Of a DNA stretch of 64,000 bases, positions 8,815 through 16,511 are shown piece by piece. The translations under genes were made by a program, and so were the position numbers. The stretch's first letter is position 1. Every line of letters begins with the position of its first letter. The notes beneath the pieces were generated by a model. The model worked only from the letters and a program-made list of their open reading frames with translations. It had not been told where the DNA came from and searched no databases. The stretch is from CAVVYJ01 sp963752495 (GTDB lineage Bacteria > Pseudomonadota > Gammaproteobacteria > Burkholderiales > Methylophilaceae): the NCBI GenBank assembly GCA_963752495.1, contig CAVVYJ010000002.1, positions 868,001 to 932,000 on the forward strand, written 5' to 3'.

Positions 8815-9609
8815 ATGAGCTACGATACGCACTTTAAACATATTATCTCGCGCGATAACGCGATTTTTAAGCAGCTAAAAAGGCTGAGTGAAAATGCGCG
8901 CGAGCGAGGTAAAGAAAACAAAACCTTGCTGGATGGCGTACACCTGATTGAAAGCTATTTACAGGCGTTTGGCGAGCCGGAGTTACTGATTATCCCCGAA
9001 GGCAAAAGCTCGCTCGAGGCAACTAACCTCATGCAGACTTTGTCAGACGTAAAAACGGTGATGTTTCCTACGTTGATGTTTGCTGAATTAACGCCGGTGG
9101 CAAGTAGTACTGGTATTTTGGCGCTGGTGAAAATACCGCAAATTGTGCCGCCAGAAACAATAAAATTTGCCCTAATATTAGAAGATATTCAAGATCCGGG
9201 AAATTTGGGCGGCATGCTGAGAACTGCATTGGGCGCGGGGATAGATGCAGTGTACTGCTCAAAAGGCTGTACTGATGTGTGGTCACCAAAATGTTTGCGT
9301 GGTGGGCAGGGCGCGCAGTTTTACCTGCCGATGCTTGAGAATATGAATATTGTAGAAGTGATTGAAAATTTTGCGGGCAATACTTATGCAACGACTTTAG
9401 ATGGCGACTCTTTGTACGTGCAAGATTTAACAAAACCGACTGCGTTTGTGATTGGTAACGAAGGCGCAGGGTTAACTAAAGCAACAATTCAGGCAACAAG
9501 TCATCAGTTAAGCATTCCTATGAATCCGCAGCTGGAATCGCTGAATGCTACTGTGGCGGCTGCAATTTGTTTGTTTGAGCGTAAACGACAAACTGCAGAT
9601 AAGTTTTAA
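8815..9609 (+). CDS. TrmH/SpoU family RNA 2'-O-methyltransferase
   Basis: A 264-residue SPOUT methyltransferase. The N-terminus (FKQLKRLSENARERGKENKTLLDG, HLIESYL) is the substrate-binding domain of TrmH-like enzymes. The catalytic domain has motif 1 LILEDIQDPGNLGGMLRTA, motif 2 AFVIGNEGAGL and motif 3 IPMNPQLESLNATVAAAICLFE. It methylates a ribose 2'-OH in rRNA or tRNA using SAM; the target nucleotide cannot be told from sequence. The length fits RlmB-like and YsgA-like members. It reads divergently from aqpZ and ends 20 bases before the prepilin gene. Confidence 0.9.
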   Translation: MSYDTHFKHIISRDNAIFKQLKRLSENARERGKENKTLLDGVHLIESYLQAFGEPELLIIPEGKSSLEATNLMQTLSDVKTVMFPTLMFAELTPVASSTGILALVKIPQIVPPETIKFALILEDIQDPGNLGGMLRTALGAGIDAVYCSKGCTDVWSPKCLRGGQGAQFYLPMLENMNIVEVIENFAGNTYATTLDGDSLYVQDLTKPTAFVIGNEGAGLTKATIQATSHQLSIPMNPQLESLNATVAAAICLFERKRQTADKF

Positions 9610-9629
9610 GAAGGATATGAGGTTTTAAC

Positions 9630-10106
9630 ATGAAAATATGCAGAGGTTTTACTGTAGCCGAGATGATGGTGGTCATTGCTATCATCGCGATTTTAGCATT
9701 GATTGCCATTCCTTCCAGTCTAAATCGTATTGTGAGGGAGCAGGTAAATGCGGCGATTCCTCTGGCTGATACTGCAAAAGAGCCAATTGCTGCAGGCTGG
9801 AAAGAAAGTAAGACGCTAGCGGCAAGCAATACGGAAATCGGTTTGCCTGCACCACAAAAGGTGGTGAGTAATTTTGTCAGCTCACTGGAAGTGCAAAACG
9901 GAGTGATTCACATGACGTTTGGCAACAAAGCGCATCCAAAATTGATGGGAAAAGTACTTTCATTCAGGCCTGGTGTGATTGAGGAATCGCAGATTGTGCC
10001 AATTGCATGGGTGTGTGGCAACGCAGCCGCTCCCGCACAAATGGTGGTAAAAGGTGAAAATAGAACAAACGTGGCTGAAGAATTTTTGCCGCGGCTATGT
10101 AAATAA
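9630..10106 (+). CDS. Type IV prepilin-like protein
   Basis: A 158-residue protein with a class III prepilin leader: MKICRG, cleaved before Phe, then FTVAEMMVVIAIIAILALIA with Glu at mature position 5 and a long hydrophobic helix. The C-terminal globular part ends with a Cys pair (WVCGN near 131 and the penultimate residue, RLCK), as in the disulfide loop of type IV pilins. It would need a prepilin peptidase and assembly machinery that are not in this window. GAAGGATATGAGG upstream provides the ribosome-binding site. It could be a minor pilin or a pseudopilin; the short leader favours a type IV pilin. Confidence 0.8.
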   Translation: MKICRGFTVAEMMVVIAIIAILALIAIPSSLNRIVREQVNAAIPLADTAKEPIAAGWKESKTLAASNTEIGLPAPQKVVSNFVSSLEVQNGVIHMTFGNKAHPKLMGKVLSFRPGVIEESQIVPIAWVCGNAAAPAQMVVKGENRTNVAEEFLPRLCK

Positions 10107-10120
10107 TTGGCTCAGCTTAC

Positions 10121-10987
10121 TTAGTGAATGGAATTGCCTGAATCCACTGTAGGCTCGCCGGCAAACAGGGCAGCGGCATCTACGGGGTCAAACAGATATT
10201 GTTTGTTGCAAAACTCGCAATTTACTTGAATGTTGTCACGCTCATTCAAAATGCTATCAATTTCTTCTTTACCAAGCGTAATCAGCATGTTAGCCACTCT
10301 ATTACGGTTGCAGCCACAATAAAATTGTGTGGGTTTTTCTGTAAACAAACGCACAGTTTCTTCACCAAATAACCTGGTCAGCAAAAGCTGCGGCTCAAGC
10401 TTTATTAGCTCATCGTTTGTTACGGTATCAGCGAGTATGGTAATGCGATCCCAAGCATCAGCATCTTCATCAGGCAGTTCGGGTAACTTCTGGATTAGCA
10501 TGCCAGCGGCATTTTCACCATCACAATTAAGCCAGAGTCTCGTATCGATTTGTTGCGAGCGCTGCATGTAATTTTCCAGCATTTCAGCAATCGTTTCGCC
10601 TTCTAGTGGCACAATGCCCTGATAGGATTCGCCAGCCTTTTGATCCAGAGTGATTACGCACTGACCATCACCAATCATCGACTTAAAATCAGCGGGAAGC
10701 TCACCTTCCCATTTTGCCGTTGCACGTAGCCCAAAGTCTGCCGTGCATTCCACCACCAATAGCTTTAATGCGCCTTTACCTTGAATTTGTAATATCAGTG
10801 CACCATCCATCTTGAGTGTGGCAGAGAGCAGTGCGCTTGCAGCCATAAGCTCGCCCAGCATCATTCTGAGTGGAGCGGGATAGTCGTGATACTGCAGAGC
10901 CTGTTTAAACGTGATATTAAGGTGCACCGTATTGCCGCGAATCGGTGTGTTTTCGAATATAAAACGGTGTAGAGAATCTCTTTGCAT
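10121..10987 (-). CDS. hslO: Redox-regulated chaperone Hsp33
   Basis: A 288-residue Hsp33. It begins DSLHRFIFENTPIRGNTVHL, as the family does. The C-terminal zinc/redox switch is complete: CGCNRNR (CxC) and CEFCNKQYLF (CxxC). Under oxidative stress these four cysteines lose zinc and form disulfides, turning the cytosolic protein into a holdase chaperone. The substrate domain and linker are of normal length. It converges on the prepilin gene and is divergent from the iron operon, with the Fur-like site in the shared intergenic region. Confidence 0.95.
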   Translation of the reverse strand: MQRDSLHRFIFENTPIRGNTVHLNITFKQALQYHDYPAPLRMMLGELMAASALLSATLKMDGALILQIQGKGALKLLVVECTADFGLRATAKWEGELPADFKSMIGDGQCVITLDQKAGESYQGIVPLEGETIAEMLENYMQRSQQIDTRLWLNCDGENAAGMLIQKLPELPDEDADAWDRITILADTVTNDELIKLEPQLLLTRLFGEETVRLFTEKPTQFYCGCNRNRVANMLITLGKEEIDSILNERDNIQVNCEFCNKQYLFDPVDAAALFAGEPTVDSGNSIH

Positions 10988-11065
10988 GTAATTAATGAGG
11001 CTAAAAAGTCAGCTAGATTAACGTAACTGTTGCCATCAATGCAAATTTACCTTGATTATGTAAAT

Positions 11066-11084
11066 GAGAACTAATATCATTACC
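11066..11084 (+). promoter_or_regulatory. Possible Fur box before the iron-uptake operon
   Basis: GAGAACTAATATCATTACC matches 13 of 19 positions of the GATAATGATAATCATTATC Fur consensus, best in the right half (ATCATTAcC). It lies 22 bases before the cupredoxin start, in front of an FTR1 iron permease operon where iron repression is expected. The match is moderate, so position and context carry much of the argument. Confidence 0.45.
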
Positions 11085-11105
11085 ATATATTTTAGGAGTA
11101 TCAGG

Positions 11106-11423
11106 ATGAAATCAATATTATTTTTAGCTTTATTAGTGCCCGCGCTTGGTTTGGCGGCGGATAATGAATTTACTATCACTATTCAAAATCATCGATTTGA
11201 GCCTGCGGAAATTACGGTTCCTGCGGGTAAAAAAATCAAGCTGTTCGTTGAAAATAAAGATACAACGCCAGAAGAGTTTGAAAGTCACGAACTTAATCGA
11301 GAAAAAATAATTGCCGGAAACAGCAAGGCAACTATTTATCTGGGCCCCTTGGAGGCTGGCAGATATCCATTTTTTGGTGAATTTAATGAAGCGACAGCGC
11401 AAGGTGTCATTATTGCCAAATAA
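11106..11423 (+). CDS. Cupredoxin-domain periplasmic protein of an iron-uptake operon
   Basis: A 105-residue protein: signal peptide MKSILFLALLVPALGLAA, then a cupredoxin_1 domain (FTITIQNHRFEPAEITVPAG, TPEEFESHELNREKIIAGN, GRYPFFGEFNEATAQGVI). The conserved ESHELNREK segment is shared by cupredoxins encoded beside FTR1 permeases, for example FtrB of Bordetella FtrABCD, where such proteins help present or oxidise ferrous iron in the periplasm. I chose ATG 11106 over 11064 because it starts at the signal peptide and TAGGAGT lies just upstream. It is followed after 27 bases by the permease. Confidence 0.85.
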   Translation: MKSILFLALLVPALGLAADNEFTITIQNHRFEPAEITVPAGKKIKLFVENKDTTPEEFESHELNREKIIAGNSKATIYLGPLEAGRYPFFGEFNEATAQGVIIAK

Positions 11424-11450
11424 ACAATAACAATAAAAAAGGAAATTACC

Positions 11451-12287
11451 GTGTTTGGAACTGCCATTATAGTTTTTCGTGAAGTGCTGGAAGCTGCGCT
11501 AATCATTGGTATTGTTGCGGCAGCTACGCGTGATGTACCGGGTCGCAGTCGGTGGATAGTCGCAGGGTTGCTAGCTGGATTAGTCGGTTCGGGTATTGTT
11601 GCAGCCTCAACAGATGTGATTGCCTCTTTTGCGAGCGGTGTGGGGCAAGAACTTTTTAATGCGGCAATTCTCGGCGTTGCGGTGCTCATGTTGGCATGGC
11701 ATAACATTTGGATGTCGTCTCATGGAGCGGAGCTTGCCAGCAAAGCGCGTGTTGCAGGACAAAATATTCGTGAAGGTCGCAGTGAGTGCTCGGTATTATT
11801 GGCAGTCGTTGGTTTGGCGGTGCTACGAGAAGGTTCTGAAACCGTATTGTTTTTATATGGGGTAGCGGCTTCCAACGGCGCAAATGCATCATCTATGCTT
11901 ACTGGCGGATTTGTTGGCTTGCTGGCAGGCGTTGTGCTGGGTTATGTTATTTATGCCGGATTATTGCGTATTCCGATGCGCTGGTTTTTTGCCGCAACCA
12001 GTACACTCATTTTGTTGCTGGCTGCAGGCATGGCTTCGCAAGCCGCCAAATATTTGATTCAGGCAGATATCCTGCCAGCTTTAGGTAATATGATGTGGGA
12101 CACTTCTGCAATAATTCACGAGCAAAGCACAGCGGGCATCTTGCTACACACATTAATTGGTTATGATGCCCGTCCGGCAGGTCTGCAAGTGCTGTTTTAC
12201 CTTGCAGTGCTGGTCAGCATTAGTGTCGGCATGATGCTTAGCAATAATCCTAAAAATATTTCCACAGATTCTGCAGGGGCAGCTTAG
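11451..12287 (+). CDS. FTR1 family iron permease
   Basis: A 278-residue inner-membrane permease with about seven predicted helices and the two iron-binding REXXE motifs: REVLEAALIIG near residue 9 and REGSETVLFLYG near 126. These glutamates pass Fe3+ across the membrane in FTR1/EfeU proteins. The start is GTG 11451, with AAAGGAAA at good spacing. It sits between the cupredoxin and a predicted outer-membrane barrel, so the operon may handle iron across both membranes. No EfeO, EfeB, P19 or ferredoxin partner is visible nearby. Confidence 0.9.
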   Translation: MFGTAIIVFREVLEAALIIGIVAAATRDVPGRSRWIVAGLLAGLVGSGIVAASTDVIASFASGVGQELFNAAILGVAVLMLAWHNIWMSSHGAELASKARVAGQNIREGRSECSVLLAVVGLAVLREGSETVLFLYGVAASNGANASSMLTGGFVGLLAGVVLGYVIYAGLLRIPMRWFFAATSTLILLLAAGMASQAAKYLIQADILPALGNMMWDTSAIIHEQSTAGILLHTLIGYDARPAGLQVLFYLAVLVSISVGMMLSNNPKNISTDSAGAA

Positions 12288-12289
12288 TG

Positions 12290-13039
12290 ATGCAAAAATT
12301 AAAAAAAATAACGACCAAACTAGCATTATGTCTTGGTCTAATTTATGGGAATAACGCAATTTCAGGCCCTGCTGATATTATCTATACTCCTAATGTAGAA
12401 GAGGGTGAGCGTGAAATTGAATTTAAATATGGCACTACGAGAGAGCAAGATGGCACACGCGTAAATGTAGGTGCTTTAAGCTTTGGCTATGGTGTTAATA
12501 GCTTTTGGTTTACTGAGGTGTATTTAAAACGAGAACGTGAGGGAAGCGAACACTTGAATTTGACCGAATGGGAAAACAAGTTTCAGCTCACAGAAACCGG
12601 AAAATATGCTGTAGATGTGGGTTTGATCACTGAAATTGAGGCGCCGCTGAGTGATGGTCATGCGCCATGGGAGTTCAAAATTGGCCCCTTATTTCAAACA
12701 GAGTTTGGCAAGTTGCAATTGAATGCAAATGTGTTATTTGAGCGAAAATTTGAAGGCGACGACGAGGAAGATCACATTACCGAGATGGGATATCAGTGGC
12801 AAGCTAAATACCGCTGGCATCGACAGTTTGAGTTTGGCGTGCAGGCTTTTGGCGAAGTTGGCGAGTGGAATCACTGGGAAGATTCAAGTGAGCAGAATCA
12901 CCGCATTGGTCCGGCCATATTTGGAAAATTTAATATTGGACAAAAGCAAGCAATTAAATACAACACTGCATGGTTGTTGGGTGCTAGTAAAGCAGCCCCA
13001 GACCATACTTTCAGACTGCAACTCGAGTACGAGTTTTAG
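12290..13039 (+). CDS. Predicted outer-membrane barrel of the FTR1 operon, unknown
   Basis: I do not recognise a named family. The 249-residue product has a signal peptide (LALCLGLIYGNNAISG) and then alternating polar/aromatic strands throughout (VNSFWFTEVYLKRER, FEFGVQAFGEVGEWNHW), ending in an aromatic residue (LQLEYEF), the usual outer-membrane barrel C-terminus. The start overlaps the ftr1 stop (TAGTGATG): GTG 12287 overlaps by one base and ATG 12290 follows directly, so translation is probably coupled. Being in an iron-permease operon, it may be a metal-responsive porin or copper/iron accessory; that is inference. It overlaps the convergent gluQRS gene by 4 bases. Confidence 0.65.
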   Translation: MQKLKKITTKLALCLGLIYGNNAISGPADIIYTPNVEEGEREIEFKYGTTREQDGTRVNVGALSFGYGVNSFWFTEVYLKREREGSEHLNLTEWENKFQLTETGKYAVDVGLITEIEAPLSDGHAPWEFKIGPLFQTEFGKLQLNANVLFERKFEGDDEEDHITEMGYQWQAKYRWHRQFEFGVQAFGEVGEWNHWEDSSEQNHRIGPAIFGKFNIGQKQAIKYNTAWLLGASKAAPDHTFRLQLEYEF

Positions 13040-13947
13040 TGTTCATAAGCAATTGTTCGTTGATGCGGAATTTTTGCTATCGACCAGTTTTCTAAAGCCC
13101 AACGCCACAGTTCTGCAATATGGTTTTTATCTAAAGTAGCGTTTTGCATTTCTAGCGGTGGATTTTGCCCAAGATATTGCAAAGCGCTAAATAGTTGTTG
13201 CCCTGCAAGGCTTGTGGATATTGGCTCTGCAAGGGTCTGCTTACTCAGTTTTTCACCTGTGTTGTTAACTGCAATCGGTACGTGTGCGTAGTTTGGTATT
13301 GGAAATCCCAGCAATTGCTGCAGGTAAATCTGACGGGGTGTTGAATCGAGCAAATCGGCACCGCGTACCACATGTGTGACGCCTTGTGCAGCATCATCGA
13401 CAACTACCGCAAGTTGATAGGCAAATAAACCATCCGCACGTTTTAGCACAAAGTCACCAATGTCATGCGCTAAATTTTGGGTTACACTTCCTTGAATGGT
13501 GTCTTCGAATGCAATGGGTTTATTAATTGCAATAACTCTGAAAGCCTTGCGGATGTTAGGTCTTGGGGCATGCTTTAAGCAGGTTTTTGGATATATTTTA
13601 CCTTCAATGCCTACTTCTGTTGAAGAGTCCGCAATCTCTTTGCGGCTACAAGTGCAAGGGTAAATTACATTTTTATTTCTTAGCTTTTCTAGCGCTTCCT
13701 CATAAGCCTCTGCTCGCTGGCTTTGATATACGATTTCACCATCCCATTCAAATCCAAAGCCCTCTAGTGTGTGCAAAATATTAGTCACTGCACCTGTCAT
13801 TTCGCGCGGTTTATCCAAATCTTCTATGCGTAGCAACCATTTTCCGCGGTGTGTTTTTGCCTCGCAATAGCTTGCTAGTGCAGCCACAAGCGAGCCGAAA
13901 TGCAACGGACCTGTGGGCGATGGCGCAAATCTGCCGATGTATCGCAT
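13036..13947 (-). CDS. gluQ: Glutamyl-Q tRNA(Asp) synthetase
   Basis: A 303-residue truncated paralogue of GluRS without an anticodon-binding domain. Class I signatures are present: the HIGH-like region RFAPSPTGPLHFGSLVAALASY (HFGS) and a KLSKQT loop in place of KMSKS. A zinc site is visible as CTCSRKEI and CLKH. It attaches glutamate to the queuosine base of tRNA-Asp. The length fits GluQRS (YadB), not the roughly 470-residue GltX. Start ATG 13947 overlaps the stop of the DUF3301 gene by one base (TGATG-type coupling). Confidence 0.93.
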   Translation of the reverse strand: MRYIGRFAPSPTGPLHFGSLVAALASYCEAKTHRGKWLLRIEDLDKPREMTGAVTNILHTLEGFGFEWDGEIVYQSQRAEAYEEALEKLRNKNVIYPCTCSRKEIADSSTEVGIEGKIYPKTCLKHAPRPNIRKAFRVIAINKPIAFEDTIQGSVTQNLAHDIGDFVLKRADGLFAYQLAVVVDDAAQGVTHVVRGADLLDSTPRQIYLQQLLGFPIPNYAHVPIAVNNTGEKLSKQTLAEPISTSLAGQQLFSALQYLGQNPPLEMQNATLDKNHIAELWRWALENWSIAKIPHQRTIAYEH

Positions 13948-14261
13948 CAGTGTAAAGGTTGTAAATAGGGAGGAATATGCCAGCTTTGCAACTGCTTGCC
14001 CAGTAGTTGCAAGTTGCAGTCCAGACGGGTAACACCATCCGCACTTACTTCAAACTCATAAAGCCGTATGAACTGTGCATGACCGCGACTATCGCGTCCA
14101 AGCCAGATTTTATTGCAGGCAACTGTTTCATCTAGTAACTGTAAATTGCAGCGCGATGCCAACTCGCGGCCAATTTGGATGGCGATTTCGCGTTTTGCGA
14201 TTGTGTCTAACCAAAACCATGCGATAAACAACAAAACTGCAAGCAAGAGTAGTTCGAACAT
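13947..14261 (-). CDS. DUF3301 family protein
   Basis: A 104-residue protein with one N-terminal membrane helix (LLLLAVLLFIAWFWL) and the DUF3301 pattern: DTIAKREIAIQIGRELASR, NLQLLDETVACNKIWLGRD, QFIRLYEFEVSADG. The family is found in beta- and gammaproteobacteria without known function and is often next to gluQRS or queuosine-related genes. Here it is directly upstream of gluQRS and overlaps its start. Confidence 0.8.
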   Translation of the reverse strand: MFELLLLAVLLFIAWFWLDTIAKREIAIQIGRELASRCNLQLLDETVACNKIWLGRDSRGHAQFIRLYEFEVSADGVTRLDCNLQLLGKQLQSWHIPPYLQPLH

Positions 14262-14381
14262 ATTTTTTTGACGATTTGCCTTGTTATTTTAATCGAAGAC
14301 AATATAATTATCCGGTTGAATAATGATTGTTTTCAATAGATTATGCGGTAGAATTAAAAATATAGTTTAAGTAAATATTAT

Positions 14382-15056
14382 ATGACAATAGAAGAACGCG
14401 AACAGCAAGCACTAGAAGTCTATATCAAACTTTTAAAAAGCAAAGGGTTTGGGCCAGAAACTTTTGTGCCACGTATCAATTTTTTAAATAAATTGATGCC
14501 ATTGCTTGCTGGTAAAACTCCAGGCGGGGGTGAATATCGTATAGCGCTGGAAACCATTATGGATACAGTAGCTGAGTCTGATTGGCCAGAAAGTCTAGTC
14601 ATCGCGCGTGAGTATTATCCATTCTGGATGAATGATCTAAAAGCAGTTTCTAATTTAAGTAAAAACGTTCATAAAGACACTTTGCCGATTGAGTGGAAAC
14701 CAACCGAAGTTGCACTGGTGACACTGTGGCATGCAGCAGACCAAGAAAAATTTGGCACAACTGATAGCTGGGCATTAAAAGCCTACACAAAAGCATTACG
14801 TAACGAAAATGCAGACCAGACACTAATAGATACACGCATGAAGCTTGCCAAAATATTGCTTATGCGCTTAAAAGATGCACCTGATAGAGACAATAAAGCT
14901 TATCGTACTGTCGTCGATGCTACGTTGCCATTATTTGAAATTAAAAAAAATCGTCGCCTTTTCTTGGTGGTGGTGCGCGAATTTTTTCACTTTTGGGCAG
15001 GCAACCCAGATGCAGAAAAGTATATTCTCAATAGCAATACTGTCAGCATGTTGTAG
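14382..15056 (+). CDS. Conserved hypothetical protein, unknown family
   Basis: A 224-residue soluble protein with no signal peptide or membrane helix. It looks all-helical, with amphipathic stretches (REQQALEVYIKLLKSKGF, SWALKAYTKALRNENADQ, RRLFLVVVREFFHFW) and several conserved-looking Trp/Tyr positions. I do not recognise a family. The gene stands alone behind a divergent DUF3301 gene and directly before the ammonium-transporter promoter; the first NtrC-like site starts 14 bases after its stop. Its codon use resembles the neighbours. The helical repeats hint at a protein-protein interaction fold, but no role can be assigned. Confidence 0.6.
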   Translation: MTIEEREQQALEVYIKLLKSKGFGPETFVPRINFLNKLMPLLAGKTPGGGEYRIALETIMDTVAESDWPESLVIAREYYPFWMNDLKAVSNLSKNVHKDTLPIEWKPTEVALVTLWHAADQEKFGTTDSWALKAYTKALRNENADQTLIDTRMKLAKILLMRLKDAPDRDNKAYRTVVDATLPLFEIKKNRRLFLVVVREFFHFWAGNPDAEKYILNSNTVSML

Positions 15057-15069
15057 TTGCTGGTTATTT

Positions 15070-15086
15070 CGCATTATTTTGGTGCA
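15070..15086 (+). promoter_or_regulatory. NtrC-like binding site 1 upstream of amt
   Basis: CGCATTATTTTGGTGCA matches the NtrC enhancer consensus TGCACTAnnnTGGTGCA at all but two consensus positions (1 and 5). The right half, TTTTGGTGCA, is intact. It lies about 117 bases before the expected sigma-54 transcription start, a normal enhancer position. Confidence 0.65.
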
Positions 15087-15099
15087 ACGCACTTTCAAT

Positions 15100-15116
15100 A
15101 GCACTAAATAAGTGCA
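15100..15116 (+). promoter_or_regulatory. NtrC-like binding site 2 upstream of amt
   Basis: AGCACTAAATAAGTGCA is a second dyad of the NtrC type (GCACT...AGTGC), weaker than site 1. Its centre is 30 bases from that of site 1, about three helical turns, so two activator dimers would sit on the same face of the DNA, as at glnA enhancers. Confidence 0.55.
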
Positions 15117-15168
15117 TATTCACTCCATTTAAATCACCTATTTCCTAAGAAATCAAGCGCTTAGTTTT

Positions 15169-15184
15169 TGGCGTAGATTTTGCT
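15169..15184 (+). promoter_or_regulatory. Sigma-54 promoter of the ammonium transporter
   Basis: TGGCGTAGATTTTGCT fits the -24/-12 consensus TGGCACGnnnnTTGCW, with the invariant GG and GC exactly 10 bases apart. It lies 72 bases before the amt start codon, downstream of two NtrC-like sites. Together they indicate nitrogen-limited, NtrC/RpoN-dependent transcription of the transporter. Confidence 0.75.
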
Positions 15185-15255
15185 ATAAATTTCGATAGAA
15201 TTCAGTAAGATGTATTCTAAGAATATAAAATAATTAATAGATTTAGGGGGAGTAA

Positions 15256-16452
15256 ATGGAGCAATTAGTTTCAGCAAATGATGTGTTGTTCGTCTTGTTG
15301 GGCGCCATTATGGTGCTTGCCATGCATGCGGGCTTTGCGTTTTTAGAGCTTGGCACTGTCCGTAACAAAAACCAAGTCAATGCGCTTGTAAAAATCTTGG
15401 TGGATTTTTCAGTATCCACGATGGCGTATTTCTTTATTGGCTACAGTGTTGCTTATGGCGTAAGTTTTTTTAGTGGCGCGGAAGTGTTGGCCGCTAAAAA
15501 TGGCTACGACCTCGTTAAGTTCTTCTTTTTGCTTACTTTTGCGGCAGCGATTCCCGCAATCGTTTCGGGCGGCATAGCAGAGCGTGCGAGATTTAATCCG
15601 CAATTAGCTGCCACGTTTGCGCTGGTGGCATTTGTATACCCGTTTTTTGAGGGCATAGCCTGGAACAAGCATTATGGCGTGCAAGATTGGCTTATCAGCA
15701 ATTTTGGCGTAGCGTTTCATGATTTTGCTGGTTCGGTTGTTGTGCATGCAATGGGTGGCTGGATAGGTTTGATGGCAGTGATTTTACTTGGTGCACGTAC
15801 AGGTCGTTATAGCAAAGATGGACACTTGCATGCTTACCCACCTTCAAACATTCCTTTTTTGGCGCTTGGCGCTTGGATTCTTACTGTTGGATGGTTTGGC
15901 TTTAATGTAATGTCTGCTCAATCCATTCAGGGTATTTCTGGTCTGGTAGCTGTTAACTCTCTTATGGCGCTGGTAGGTGGCACGCTTGCAGCTTTGGTCG
16001 TAGGTAAAAATGACCCAGGTTTTGTGCATAACGGGCCATTAGCAGGCTTGGTGGCTGTGTGTGCTGGCTCTGACATTATGCATCCGCTAGGGGCGCTGGC
16101 AACAGGCGCTGTTGCAGGTGCTTTGTTTGTTTGGGCTTTTACCTTAACCCAAAACCGCTTGAAAATTGATGATGTGCTGGGTGTGTGGCCGTTACATGGT
16201 CTTTGTGGTGCGTGGGGAGGCATTGCAGCTGGTATTTTCGGCGCAAAAGCGCTTGGCGGCATGGGTGGTGTAAGCTTTATGTCTCAGCTGATTGGCACAC
16301 TATTGGGGATTGCCATAGCACTTATTGGTGGATTTATTATTTATGGCTTGCTTAAAAAATTCGTTGGCATTCGACTCGATGCCGAAGAAGAATTCAATGG
16401 CGCGGATTTGAGCATCCATAAAATCGGATCGACTCCTGGTGGTGAGGGCTGA
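15256..16452 (+). CDS. amt: Ammonium transporter
   Basis: A 398-residue Amt/MEP channel with about 11 helices. Family motifs include AGFAFLELGTVRNKN, the FEGIAWN region, DFAGSVVVHAMGG (first pore histidine), GWFGFNVMSAQ and VWPLHGLCGAWGGIAAGIFG (second histidine region). It carries ammonium across the inner membrane under nitrogen limitation. There is no cleaved signal peptide of the E. coli AmtB type. GTTTAGGGGGAG supplies a strong ribosome-binding site. Amt genes often follow glnK; here no PII gene is adjacent. A bidirectional terminator follows. Confidence 0.93.
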   Translation: MEQLVSANDVLFVLLGAIMVLAMHAGFAFLELGTVRNKNQVNALVKILVDFSVSTMAYFFIGYSVAYGVSFFSGAEVLAAKNGYDLVKFFFLLTFAAAIPAIVSGGIAERARFNPQLAATFALVAFVYPFFEGIAWNKHYGVQDWLISNFGVAFHDFAGSVVVHAMGGWIGLMAVILLGARTGRYSKDGHLHAYPPSNIPFLALGAWILTVGWFGFNVMSAQSIQGISGLVAVNSLMALVGGTLAALVVGKNDPGFVHNGPLAGLVAVCAGSDIMHPLGALATGAVAGALFVWAFTLTQNRLKIDDVLGVWPLHGLCGAWGGIAAGIFGAKALGGMGGVSFMSQLIGTLLGIAIALIGGFIIYGLLKKFVGIRLDAEEEFNGADLSIHKIGSTPGGEG

Positions 16453-16468
16453 GTGCCGATTTGAAATT

Positions 16469-16495
16469 AAAAAAGGCGCAGTTTGCGCCTTTTTT
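16469..16495. terminator. Bidirectional terminator between amt and the GGDEF gene
   Basis: GGCGCA, loop GTT and TGCGCC, flanked by A-rich and T-rich runs on both sides, form a symmetrical intrinsic terminator. It serves amt on the plus strand and the convergent diguanylate cyclase gene on the minus strand. Confidence 0.85.
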
Positions 16496-16511
16496 AATGC
16501 CTTAAAGTGTT

